A DNA stretch of 41,453 bases, taken from contig JAPLCU010000036.1 of NCBI GenBank assembly GCA_026392045.1, positions 1 to 41,453 on the forward strand, in the 5' to 3' direction. The position numbers and the translations under genes were made by a program. Shown piece after piece: positions 28,901 to 36,800 of the stretch; within the stretch, counting starts at the first letter, position 1, and every line of letters begins with the position of its first letter. The notes under the pieces were generated by a model, which saw nothing but the letters and a program-made list of their open reading frames with translations, did no database searches and was not told the origin of the DNA. Source of the stretch: Armatimonadota bacterium (GTDB lineage Bacteria; Armatimonadota; UBA5829).

Positions 28901-29319
28901 CGGATGACAAAACCATCCACCATGGTCAGGTTGCTGATATTCGCTGGTGAATAGATCACTGAAGTGGTAGAGCCTGCGCCATCCAATGTGGTAGGGTTCA
29001 CAGATGGATTGCGCTGCTCTCGGGCGCTTTCCGTGCCCGAAAACCCACCATAAAGACTTACCCTGTCCTTTAGAATGATCCTGTCGCTTGTGAAGCCGCT
29101 ATAGGTATAGACGCCCTTAGCCACCCATATCTCATCATCAGCAATAGCCGCGTTGATGGCTGCTTGCACAGTCTTCTTGGATGATTCCCATGAAAGACCA
29201 TCCGAGCTGTCATTCCCGGCAGGACTCACAAAAATGGCGCTGCAACTACACGCTGTTGCCCATAAGGTAATCCATATAGTTACTGCCAACACAATTCTTG
29301 CTTTATTAATGCCGATCAT
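22996..29319 (-). CDS. Giant exported five-module beta-helix protein
   Basis: 2107 aa. A signal peptide (residues 1-28, hydrophobic IVLAVTIWITLWATAC) may end at CSCSA or at the first Cys as a lipoprotein. Five homologous modules follow, about 28-387, 388-717, 718-1151, 1152-1475 and 1476-1902. Each opens with a VSP.GND..DGLSW..AK.TV cassette, then WVA.G.Y, LYGGF.G.E and DGFTIRNG. A right-handed parallel beta-helix (repeated GGGIYC..SSP.ISNNTI..N) follows, and the module closes with NNCVYGN, SPC.NAG and VDIGADE. Residues 1903-2107 form a different, probably OB-like C-terminal domain. Such helices often bind or cleave polysaccharides or act as adhesins; no catalytic residues can be named. The ATG follows GGAGG by 7 bases. 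It lies 50 bp downstream of the H-X9-DG gene. Confidence 0.88.
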   Translation of the reverse strand: MIGINKARIVLAVTIWITLWATACSCSAIFVSPAGNDSSDGLSWESSKKTVQAAINAAIADDEIWVAKGVYTYSGFTSDRIILKDRVSLYGGFSGTESAREQRNPSVNPTTLDGAGSTTSVIYSPANISNLTMVDGFVIRNGDNYVYDSAMGSGRGGIQCVSSSPVISNNLIVNNSVGISCMQSSPLIQNNRICGNEESGIQIDANNTLTTSTVVGNLIYGNGSSGDGGGIRCISGVVTITNNTIVGNSACLDGAIRLTATISSCKAILTNNLIAYNSSGVSVQTGATYTVTTEMRNNCVYGNTGYNYAGCTDPTGSDGNISQDPKMAAHQFGNFHLLSDSPCIDAGNDAYIQPEWVDIDSNSRTYGQCVDIGADEYDGTTWSGGPNAIVRVSPTGDDANDGLSWGQSKLTVQAGVDAASAAGGEVWVAQGAYTECVLLRPYAYLYGGFSGNETSKADRNWSLRQTILDGDGLGTVVSAFLGHFTSAVDGFTIRGGASATKGNARRGGGIVCVGASPEIANNIITQNTAYEGGGIYCDRSGVRIINNVIRGNSAEQGGAVYFANSYAAAPSLVPILTNNTIISNSASDNAGVYCAVPGTLLQNNIIAFNNAGVYSDNAEPIMQNNCVYGNVAYNFSGFAYPIGANGNISQDPVIVQDQLSAHILSNSPCIDSGDDTAVIAGSFDIDRMARISGNHVDIGADEFDGTVWGDGTNIVRVSQSIIKVSKSGDDSNDGLTWATAKLTVNAALATPGIGVGDQVWVAKGIYNERITVAKWISLYGGFAGDEVSLADRPAFPRINPDANETILDGQSSGSVVRFSANAGTTNILDGFTIRNGKASYGGGIYCYYSSPVISNNTITGNSASGSLYVYGGGIYCSGGSPTILNNTIVGNTAITSNGYSYGGGISCSSGSPMISNNVISGNTASSGNGYSYGGGAQCTNGSPMISNNVISGNTASSGNGCPYGGGIYCSGGSPTISNNTVASNSARSNTGYASFGGGIYYSSHSSISNNTIVLNTASSDKDSYGSAGGGIHIYLYAITISNNIVAFNSSGIAEGDSVPTLKNNCVYSNTYYNYSSHLSPSTGDIATDPLIVVSVGGVFHIQPNSPCRNAGNNSAPGMPSTDIDGQARPEGSAVDIGADESYGETWSFPENYAIHVSLNGNDNSLGLTWDTAKRTVTAGVNACVSGMEVWVAAGTYLENVRLRSGVAVYGGFAGTEVSRGERNWTANKTILDGNQSGSVVTSSYTSAVATTRIDGFTIRNGKAIKYGGGIYCYYSSLTIANNTITGNTVGGTSSQVYGGGICCIYGSPTISNNTITGNSANSSSFAYGGGIYCESTSSTISNNTIVGNTLSGSYCLGGGIECSSSSSTISNNIVAFNTSGIYGVVPTLQNNCVYGNTSYNYSGVSPGTGDISVDPLIVKSAGGVYHIQPTSPCRNAGYNSAPGMPSMDIDGQARLEGNAVDIGADESYGETWNPVVIYVAPNGNDSNNGLSWSLAKKTVQGALNASVISMEIWVAAGTYTENIALRDGVALYGGFAGTETSKGERNWTTNLTILDGNQSGSVVTIPTITTASTGIDGFTIRNGKTTTYGGGIYCSGGSPAISNNTITSNTASSQGGGIYCSTGTPVISNNTIVSNSGGGICCSGSSPAISNNTIASNSGGGIYCSSSSSPTVSNNTIVSNSSSYGGGINCGDSSATISNNTITGNTAITYGGGIYCVAGMATISGNKISGNTASSQGGGIYCSTGTICNNIITCNTASINGGGIFCYSSRPVTISNNTITDNAANTNGGGIFTASSLPAISNNIVAFNSSGIYKNTGTPTLRNNCVYGNTSSNYSGIPPGTGDISADPMFVDRINGNYHLKAVSPCINAGWNSAPGLPLTDMDGQKRIQGLSVDIGADEWWPGIFDVKKNDVNVGIELSGGIVSAAFSDCFYIESDNRACGIRVEKANHGLVVGDRADVSGNVAVNNSGELCIIASVASRNGSGTVTPLTLNNDSLGGGTFGLQDGVWGWEYVKKERVFQMANGLNNIGLLIKTWGKVIERDANSPAMWFKIDDGSLNPVKCILPDGVTLAPAVSYVAVTGISSCENIGGNLHRLLRVRTQSDIISH
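23614..29238 (-). repeat. Five tandem coding modules in the beta-helix gene
   Basis: Module boundaries on the DNA, in coding order: 29238-28159, 28158-27169, 27168-25867, 25866-24895 and 24894-23614. They share the opening and closing cassettes but differ in the number of helix coils. Modules 3, 4 and 5 are closest to one another (SPCRNAG...APGMPS.DIDGQAR and GETW in 3 and 4), suggesting recent duplication of that part. Confidence 0.8.
26442..26586 (-). repeat. Near-identical 52-bp units inside module 3
   Basis: 26442-26493 and 26535-26586 match at 51 of 52 bases and are 93 bp apart. They encode two successive coils reading ISNNVISGNTASSGNG. Such little divergence between neighbours suggests recent slippage or recombination, i.e. 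a coil-number polymorphism. Confidence 0.8.
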
Positions 29320-29369
29320 CAGCTAACCTCCGATAATTGTTCAATTCTCATCAAAGCGTGGGTTGCTTG

Positions 29370-30272
29370 CTAAGGTGTTATCTGAATAGCTTTGTGGATG
29401 CCCTGATAAGCTGGAGCCGTATTTATGTAATTATAGAACGCTGAGTCTGTATAATCCCAGTTGCTGTTGGCCTGCGCAATTCCAACCGGTGTCTTGAAGA
29501 ATTCTCTCGCATTGTAGAGCTTGATATGCCCATCGGCAAACAGGATGTGCGAGCCATTGCCATGTATCTTCACAGTTGGGTCTGTAACCGGTGAAGTTGA
29601 ACCGTCCTTTATGGCAACGTCCGGCCTCATATGGAATGGCGCCTGGATCTGGGAAGTGGAATCGATTGTCGGCGCTGTAGCCACGCCTGTAGTGGGCATA
29701 TCAGAGCCGTTTACCCTAGGTACTGCACACGTGACAGAAGCAACCAATCTATCTGTCTCGCGCACGATCATCATTTTTGATCTGTTTCTAATGATGCTTT
29801 CCGGTTTTTCTAAGAGAGTGAAATTAAATACATAAGTAACCGCAGCGGAAGCTTTTTCAGTTGCGTTTACGCCAGCCTGCGCAAAGAGAGCGGCCGGGCA
29901 TTTCCAGACGCTGGAGGTATCTTCCTTGGCCACGATGGCTTCCATATAGTTGTAAAGACCTTCTACCCATGTAGTACCATAATGGAACTTGTAAGCTTTG
30001 CCGGTAGCAATATCTGTCCCAACCCAGGACAACCGACAACTGGGAACCAAATTGCCGGTAGCGACGCGATTGGTTGGATAGGTATCGTCCCAATCCGCAA
30101 GGTACATTTTGATAGAGTTACCGATCTTCTTGAGATTAGCCTGGCAATTCGATACAGCGCTCGCCCCCTTTGTGATAGCAATTACCGGGGACAAAATGAA
30201 TGCCGTAACTGTCATTACTACTACTACATAAAAGATTTCCTTGATAGACATACGTTTTTTTGTATGAGGCAT
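29370..30272 (-). CDS. H-X9-DG prepilin-like protein, degenerate signal
   Basis: 300 aa. The C-terminal half carries the H-X9-DG motif, HGNGSHILFADG, and SNCQANLKKIGNSIKMYLADWDDTYPTN matches the DUF1559/type II pseudopilin-like proteins abundant in Planctomycetes, Verrucomicrobia and Armatimonadota. The N-terminal helix (IFYVVVVMTVTAFILSPVIAI) stands where the usual G-FTLIELLVVIAIIAILAA lies. However, the Gly before the cleavage site and the Glu at +5 are absent (RMSIKEIF), so prepilin peptidase may not process it. ATG 30272 is chosen over an upstream start because AAAGGAG lies about 7 bases before it. It probably shares a transcript with the beta-helix gene. Confidence 0.82.
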   Translation of the reverse strand: MPHTKKRMSIKEIFYVVVVMTVTAFILSPVIAITKGASAVSNCQANLKKIGNSIKMYLADWDDTYPTNRVATGNLVPSCRLSWVGTDIATGKAYKFHYGTTWVEGLYNYMEAIVAKEDTSSVWKCPAALFAQAGVNATEKASAAVTYVFNFTLLEKPESIIRNRSKMMIVRETDRLVASVTCAVPRVNGSDMPTTGVATAPTIDSTSQIQAPFHMRPDVAIKDGSTSPVTDPTVKIHGNGSHILFADGHIKLYNAREFFKTPVGIAQANSNWDYTDSAFYNYINTAPAYQGIHKAIQITP

Positions 30273-30684
30273 GTTCTTCTCCTTTGATCTGAAAAGTTGA
30301 GCAGACACATTTGTGCTTTCTATAATATTGCTGGGATATTGTATTGACTATCAGCAATCCCACGCTAAACAGAACAAGTAAACGTCTACAAAACACTACG
30401 CACTATCCGAGATTTATGCAATCGCCCAAGTGGCGCCATCTTCGCTGTCGCTGCCATCCACGAGCAATAATGCTGATTTACAATTTTTTATTTCTTTTCC
30501 ATATCCCCTCAAGAACCGCACGGGCTTCTATGTGCAATATATCCTCAATATACCTGTTTGTCAAGTCACTTTTCTGCAATTACTGATCGATTCGCGAGTA
30601 TTTCCGAAGACCAATTCAAAAATGCCATTGACGGCTGCCTGCCATATCGTGCTAAAATATAAGCGTGATGGGTAGACATTTTCT
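30273..30684. other. Divergent intergenic region, no gene seen
   Basis: 412 bp, AT-rich, between the leftward H-X9-DG gene and the rightward transporter. It contains an ATTGCTG/CAGCAAT inverted pair (30327-30333, 30352-30358). On the plus strand, TTGACG (30628-30633) and TAAAAT (30653-30658) have a long 19-bp spacer, a weak candidate promoter for the transporter. I looked for a manganese (yybP-ykoY) riboswitch and saw no match. Confidence 0.5.
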
Positions 30685-31578
30685 ATGACTAAAATATTGA
30701 CTGAAGCTCTTATAGATACGCTTAGAATGGCGCCGTTTCTGTTTGTGATTTATTGCCTGGTTGCATGGATCGAGCAGAAATATGGTAATTCTATTCAGGA
30801 GAGAATACGCTATGCCGCTAAGGCAGGCCCTCTGATCGGTTCGGTATTCGGTTCTGTGCCTCAATGCGGTTTTTCGGTGCTTGCAAGCGCGATGTATACC
30901 CGCAGGCTTATCACCATTGGCACTCTTTTGGCGGTATTCCTTTCCACCTCAGACGAAGCTATTCCGGTTATACTTGCGCAGCCGGATAAGATCAAATTGA
31001 TCATCCCGCTGCTTCTTACCAAGATCGTCATCGGTATTCTTGGGGGGTATGGTGTGGATTTAGCGCTGAGAAGCTACCTTAGACCTCATGCCGACGAAGC
31101 TCATGATCACGATGCCGAGATAAACAGCCGAGGTTGCTGCGAACATGATATCATCCACAGCGACAAGCGGCTTCAACTGCTGATCCATCCGCTGGTGCAC
31201 ACGGCCAAAATCTGCGCGTTTTTGTTTGTGGTAACTGCGGCGATAAACTACGGCATAGAAGCTTTAGGCCCGGATAATCTTAAGAATCTCTTGCTGAAAA
31301 ACTCAGTGTTGCAGCCGATCATTACTGCATTTTTTGGGATTATCCCGAACTGCGCCGCTTCGGTTGCCATTACCGATGTCTTTCTCAAAGGCGGGATAAG
31401 CTTTGGTTCAGCTGTCTCCGGGCTATGCGCAAGCGGAGGGCTGGGAATACTTGTCCTCTTCAAAGAAAACGGCAACCTGCGCGACACCATCCGTGTGATC
31501 GGATTGCTACTGTTCGTGAGCATAATTGCCGGAATCGTTATTCAATCCATTGGCTGGAATCCTATCAAACTGCCCTAG
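30685..31578 (+). CDS. Putative ten-TM heavy-metal exporter (ArsP_2-like)
   Basis: A 297-aa polytopic inner-membrane protein. Two homologous halves each carry an intramembrane Cys motif: GSVFGSVPQCGFSVLASAMY in the first and FFGIIPNCAASVAITDVFL in the second, the pattern of the putative manganese/heavy-metal exporters (ArsP_2 family). A cytoplasmic or periplasmic loop between them is rich in His and Asp (HADEAHDHDAE, then RGCCEHDIIH), a likely metal-binding site. The metal cannot be read from sequence. The start is ATG 30685 with only a weak ribosome site. The last 14 bases overlap the end of the convergent membrane-protein gene. Confidence 0.8.
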   Translation: MTKILTEALIDTLRMAPFLFVIYCLVAWIEQKYGNSIQERIRYAAKAGPLIGSVFGSVPQCGFSVLASAMYTRRLITIGTLLAVFLSTSDEAIPVILAQPDKIKLIIPLLLTKIVIGILGGYGVDLALRSYLRPHADEAHDHDAEINSRGCCEHDIIHSDKRLQLLIHPLVHTAKICAFLFVVTAAINYGIEALGPDNLKNLLLKNSVLQPIITAFFGIIPNCAASVAITDVFLKGGISFGSAVSGLCASGGLGILVLFKENGNLRDTIRVIGLLLFVSIIAGIVIQSIGWNPIKLP

Positions 31579-33130
31579 CGCTACGACGCAACCTGATCAC
31601 CGAAGTTATAACAATCAACACCGCCATTACTGCAAGAGTCCAAAGCATAACCGCCACTTTCTGCTCGCGGGTGAGGTCAATTGTGCTCGCGAGGAACCAG
31701 GGCGCGCATGTAACAACAAACACCTGCACTCCAAGAGCAACGTCCGGCGCCCCCATTTGCTTGCCGAAGAACGGCGCGGCAGGTATGAGAAAGAAGAGAC
31801 CCGCCGTGAACCCCAGCATAAGTCCAACTACAGCCTCGAATCGCCAAAAGTAAGCAGCAGCAAATACAATGGCAATCGCAGCCGCTACAACCGCAGCGCC
31901 TCTGGCAACACCACCGATTGGGCGAGCAGCATCCTTCGCCCAACCATCCGAAATCGAAGCCATTATGAGTGACAAAACTGCGCCCAATATAAGGCCGATT
32001 AACACATACGACTCGAATATATGCACCGCAGCGCCTGTACCACCTGTGCTCTCAGCAAAAACTCTTACAAGTCCAATTGCAGCAAGCGCTGCCACTATTC
32101 CGGCGCCGCCATTGGCAAGCTCAAGTTCAGGGCCGCCGCTCTTAGCGCGGTCTATCAACATATAGACAAAAGGCAAAGATGCGAGGCCGCCAATGGAGGC
32201 AAGAGCGACGCCATAACCTCCGAGCCATCTCATGGAAATCGCAGCGCAGGCTATCGCGAGCAACACGCAAAGCGCTCCTGCTTCATTTGCTCCAATAAAC
32301 CCCGCACCGACGCGCAAACCTCCAGACGCAGCGCTGAGCAAGTATACTGCCAGCACTGTGACACACCCCGTAATTACACAAAGACCAGCCTCAGGCTCAT
32401 TGGCAATGACTTCGCCGAGCAAGCCAACAAGGCGCCACACGCCCACAACAATTAAAAGAATACCGAGTATTGTCTGTAACACACCAGGCTTGCAGCACGC
32501 AATTACCAGCGAAGCAATGATGGCAACCAACAGCGCCATAGCGCAGGCGTCGATTGCAAACAAAGTGCCCATGGCAGCGCCTTCAGCATATTTGTAAATA
32601 CCAATTGCAACCGCACCCGCGAGAACCATAGAAGTTAATGCAGCGCTTCGCGGGCCCAGCAACCCTCCATTTGGCCTTCCATAGTAGAACACGGCGACTG
32701 CGAACCAAGCGCCCAATGCCAAGACCAGAAGATACAACATAGGCGCTTCCCTGAAGTAATTGCGTAGGAAAGCAACCTCAATTAGAGCAAGCCCAACGCC
32801 GAAGAAAGCATCTGAAGAAGCAGCGAAACCCGATCCAACTCGCCAGCGCGAGTAAAATGCCGCAGCAACAACGGCAAGCCCGCCAATAAGGAACATTAAT
32901 CCAAACCGCCAACTGAGGTCTTTGGGCTGAAACAGCAGACCTATAAGCAGCAGTCCGACAAGTAGCAGCGCTACTATTGTCAATATTCGAGTAAGAAAAC
33001 TGCCGCGGCCTTCATCTTCGGCGCTTTCAGATGGTTCTCGCAGTCTCAGCATCACCGAGTATGCTATAGCGAGAATTCCAACCGCATACGGTCCAAACCA
33101 TGCAAGATACGAAATTAGTCCACTTTTCAT
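31565..33130 (-). CDS. Polytopic membrane protein of unknown function
   Basis: 521 aa with about 14 predicted membrane helices and few charged loops; I recognise no family. Features are an N-terminal helix (SYLAWFGPYAVGILAIAYSVML), a short acidic loop (EPSESAEDEGRG), Gly/Ala-rich helices throughout and a basic C-terminus (RLRRSARAV). Alanine and glycine content is notably high. It is the last gene of the envelope cluster: its ATG overlaps the VanW stop by 4 bases (33127-33130), so it is very likely made together with VanW and the macroglobulin. It might be an exporter or a membrane anchor for the cluster, but that is a guess. It overlaps the convergent transporter by 14 bases. Confidence 0.8.
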   Translation of the reverse strand: MKSGLISYLAWFGPYAVGILAIAYSVMLRLREPSESAEDEGRGSFLTRILTIVALLLVGLLLIGLLFQPKDLSWRFGLMFLIGGLAVVAAAFYSRWRVGSGFAASSDAFFGVGLALIEVAFLRNYFREAPMLYLLVLALGAWFAVAVFYYGRPNGGLLGPRSAALTSMVLAGAVAIGIYKYAEGAAMGTLFAIDACAMALLVAIIASLVIACCKPGVLQTILGILLIVVGVWRLVGLLGEVIANEPEAGLCVITGCVTVLAVYLLSAASGGLRVGAGFIGANEAGALCVLLAIACAAISMRWLGGYGVALASIGGLASLPFVYMLIDRAKSGGPELELANGGAGIVAALAAIGLVRVFAESTGGTGAAVHIFESYVLIGLILGAVLSLIMASISDGWAKDAARPIGGVARGAAVVAAAIAIVFAAAYFWRFEAVVGLMLGFTAGLFFLIPAAPFFGKQMGAPDVALGVQVFVVTCAPWFLASTIDLTREQKVAVMLWTLAVMAVLIVITSVIRLRRSARAV

Positions 33131-33855
33131 CTTTTCACCTCATTGTTATCGGCATACGCCGGAATCGAATATAAGTCATTGCTGATTAAATCACGCCGAA
33201 AGCTCCCGTCGGCAAGCGGCATCAACCTATATGTCAAAACAGTCTCGCCGCCAATAGTTGAACGCCCGCGAGACAGGATTTGAGTAATTATTTGAATATC
33301 AGATTTCTCTCGTGATTTGCCCAAAATGCTGATTGCCAGTCTAGCGCTCGTCGCGGACGCCTTAATGCGAATTGTATTGCCGGTTGTGTTGACGAATTTC
33401 AGATCAGCGATACCAAACGCAGTAGTCGCATCCCTGCCGGGAGGAACCGAGCTAACTCGACGGCTGTGAGCATGGCGCTCGGTAACTCTTAAACCCGCCA
33501 AGAGAGCAGCATTGTAAAGCGTTGAAGATACCTGGCAGACTCCCCCGCCCCACTCCGGCCGCAGTTCACCCGCAACAATAGTTGGCGCGCGCTCAAACCC
33601 CTGCTCCATCCCGCATAAACCCACCGCATTGTAAAAAGAAAACTCCTCACCCGGTCTGATAAGCATTCCGTCGATCTTAGAAGCCGCGCGAAGAATGTTG
33701 TGCCTTTGCTGAGGCGTGCGAGGCGCCAGATCCGTCGAGAAAGATGCAATCTTGCTAACGCAAGCTGAATCCCACAACGCCATGACCGCAATGCCAGCGC
33801 CAGCAATTATGATAACCACCAATATAGCGAACACGGTCTTCACTGTGCGCATCAT
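33127..33855 (-). CDS. VanW family protein
   Basis: 242 aa. One N-terminal TM helix (VFAILVVIIIAGAGIAVMAL) is followed by an extracytoplasmic VanW domain: FSTDLAPRTPQQRHNI, GMLIRPGEEFSFYNAVG, the hallmark EWGGGVCQVSSTLYNAALLAGL and ERHAHSRRVSSVPPGRDA. VanW occurs in some vancomycin-resistance operons and widely in other bacteria; its biochemical role is unresolved, though links to peptidoglycan are repeatedly seen. The family often carries peptidoglycan-binding or G5 domains, and none is present here. The ATG at 33855 overlaps the macroglobulin stop by 4 bases. Confidence 0.93.
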   Translation of the reverse strand: MMRTVKTVFAILVVIIIAGAGIAVMALWDSACVSKIASFSTDLAPRTPQQRHNILRAASKIDGMLIRPGEEFSFYNAVGLCGMEQGFERAPTIVAGELRPEWGGGVCQVSSTLYNAALLAGLRVTERHAHSRRVSSVPPGRDATTAFGIADLKFVNTTGNTIRIKASATSARLAISILGKSREKSDIQIITQILSRGRSTIGGETVLTYRLMPLADGSFRRDLISNDLYSIPAYADNNEVKR

Positions 33856-36800
33856 CTAACTATCAGCCTCCCCTCGGCGGAGTGCGCATAAATATCAGGC
33901 TCATAAGAACCCTGCGCAAACGCGGGCATCACATGAAATGCGCCCTTTATCTCCGGCCTGAAGTCGTATTCGATCGTGCGCTTGCCATTGTATACGTAAT
34001 CCACGAGGAACGTGACGCGGTTATCATAAACGGTCTCGCCTCCCCACCAATAATCCCATTCGTAATAATCAGACGACTGTCTCGATCTATCAACAACTTC
34101 GCAGCCCGAAGGCAGCATGTCTTCTACCGTCAAATAATAGAAATCTTTTGGTGATCTAAGCGTAAGCCGACATCGGATAAGCTCGCCAACAGTTGCCGTG
34201 CCGCCAAGCGGCTCGGGCTTGTAAATCAACCCTTCTTTGGGGTCTTTTACCAGCCTGAGCCGGAAATATTCTCGGCTGATCGACACTTTTCCGGATTTTG
34301 CGGGCACATCTTCAATGGTCGAATAATACTTGAGACTCGCCCAATAGAACAAATCACCGGGGCCGTTTTTTACAATTCTGACGCTGTTTCGTCCCTTTTG
34401 GATGTATTTAGCCCCAATATTTACGCGCACTTCGGGCTTATGCAGAGTATCCGGTCCCATTGTGACCTTGCGCATCAGTTTGCCATTCACATAGATTTGC
34501 GCAGTGTAGTTTGGCGTTAGGGGTTTATGCACTTTCAGATAGTCAGCCAGCGCATACACGACCGATGCAGTGTCGTAATTGGCATTATAACGGTCGCCTC
34601 GCCGTCGATCCACAAGCCAGCGCACTCCCTTTGCTATGCATGGATTCTCCGGGTCCACCGCCAAAAGCGCGCGCACGGCATAGGCGGTGGTTTCATACTC
34701 ATTGCACGAATAAAAACCCCATGTGAATGATTCCGGCCAGGAACAATGCGTCAGTGTCTGCACAGCCCCCTTGATTAGCTTAGGAACGAGCATGCGAGCC
34801 TTTTCGCGCTGCCCCATCTCATTGAGCGAGAGTATCATCAGCGCAATGCTATAATTTTGAAGTTTAGGGTCTTTCAATACGGGTTGCACCCACTCAGGCT
34901 TGGCCTTTCCAGCAAGTGTGAGGACATATATGACAGTCGCGCGCTTGCCGAGATCGGTCACGTTGGGTAAACCGTCCAGAGTGGCTTGAACGCCCTTGTT
35001 GAGCACTTCTTCGTCGATTTCAAACCCCGCCTGCTTTGAGCGAATCAGGCCATAGACCACATACGCGGTCATCCACTCATCTTTCTGGCCATATTCAGAC
35101 CAGCTCCAACCGCCGCCAGGAAGTTGCCACGCATACACAGTTTTCAGATCATGCTTGACCATTTTCTGCAGCGTTGCGTATTGTTCGGGAGTTGCTGCTC
35201 CAAGGTCTTTCAACGCCTTATACATCACCACATTTGGTAGAAGAATATCCATGATTCCCTCTGGGGAATTCATTTCGTAGTCTTTCAAGGCCTGAGTTAT
35301 TCCAAGCGCAGCCCCGGCAATGCTGGGCGACAGGCCCATATCAATGCTGCTCGCGTTGGTTATGATATCGCCTGGGACATTCAACGCGAACTCAATCGAA
35401 GTTTTGGTTTGCCCGGCGTTCATAACATACTCAGGCACTCCGTGAGGCAACACAGGCGCTTCCATCTGCATCGCGTCCTGATCGCCCTGACCCTGAGCGT
35501 AGACCGTGAGAGTTGCAGCGCCGGGTTTGGTGGGTTTAACATTCCATTCAACCCTTGTCAAGCTATTTGGGGTGATTGTAACCGTGCGAGAATTTTCGCC
35601 AACGATGTCAATCCCGCTCGCGTCCAGCCAAACTCGCACATTTTGGCTGCGCTCAGTGTAGTTATGAACAACTGCGCTCAGGATGAGGTCATCACGTTGA
35701 CGGAAGAACCGAGGCGTCTGCAGCCTTACGAGTATATTCTTGGTAACAATCACCAACTGCTTCGCGCTGCCCACGGCGGTTCCCTCTGTTACAGCACGAG
35801 CAGTCGCGCGCCAAGTCGTAAGATTATCCGGCATCTTAAATGATACAGTCGCGACGCCGTTTTTATTCGTGACTATGCTCGGATTCCAATAAGCGGTGTC
35901 GGGGAAGTATTTACGCACCTTGCCCTGGAACTTATCCTCGCCGCCATAATAATCATCGTAAAAGCTGGCTGCGGTCCGCACATTGTTGCCCACAGGGCCG
36001 TGGAAGAACCTCTTGATATCAGGAGTCGTATCTTCGCGAATAGCGTAAAGGCTCTCGTCTACCACGCCCAGCGAAACCTCTGCAGGCACTCCCTTGCCAG
36101 CCTTGTTTGTGGTAGTGATAGTGTAGGCAGCTGTCTCACCAGGCAGATAACGCTTTTTGCTTGCTTCAATTTTCACATTCAAGAAGTTGTTGCTCTGCGA
36201 GATTGGAATAGGAGCCTCAGCAGTGGCAAGCTTTTTGCCGTTTACCAGAGTGGCGCAAACATAAACATTTGGAACATAATCTTGCGCCAGCGGAACCTCT
36301 ATGACCTTTGTGGAAGAAGTCATGTGGATCACACGCTGGGAAAATAGCCGACGACCCTCTACTGTGAACAGTATATAGCAGTCTTTTATTGGGCTGGAGA
36401 TCATAACGCGTGCGGTCTCGCCGAGCTTGTAGAGTTTCTTATCAGCCGTTACCTCCAGCGCCGGTGGCTGGTAGTTCTCACGCTCGTATTCATCACTCGC
36501 AACGTAGAACCAGTTCTCACACTTTATCTGATTGCCCATGCTGTCCGTTGCGAGGATCTCGATTATGTATTCACTGTTTTCTTTAGGAGTGAATGAAAAC
36601 TCCCCGCGACCATCAGAATTTAGTTGAACCTGGGATGGAGTCACCAAATCGCGCAGGTTCTTATTGTAATTGATCATCTTATAAACCGAAACCGACGCCC
36701 GAATATTCGGCACAGGTTTACGGTCGTAATCGACTGCAAATATGCTAGTCTTAACCTGTTGGCCAGGTTTATAGATGTAGTTGTCAATCTGAGCGCTTAT

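Noticed and set aside
30273-30684. Manganese (yybP-ykoY) riboswitch upstream of the transporter
   Set aside because: The conserved core sequence of that riboswitch is not seen on either strand.
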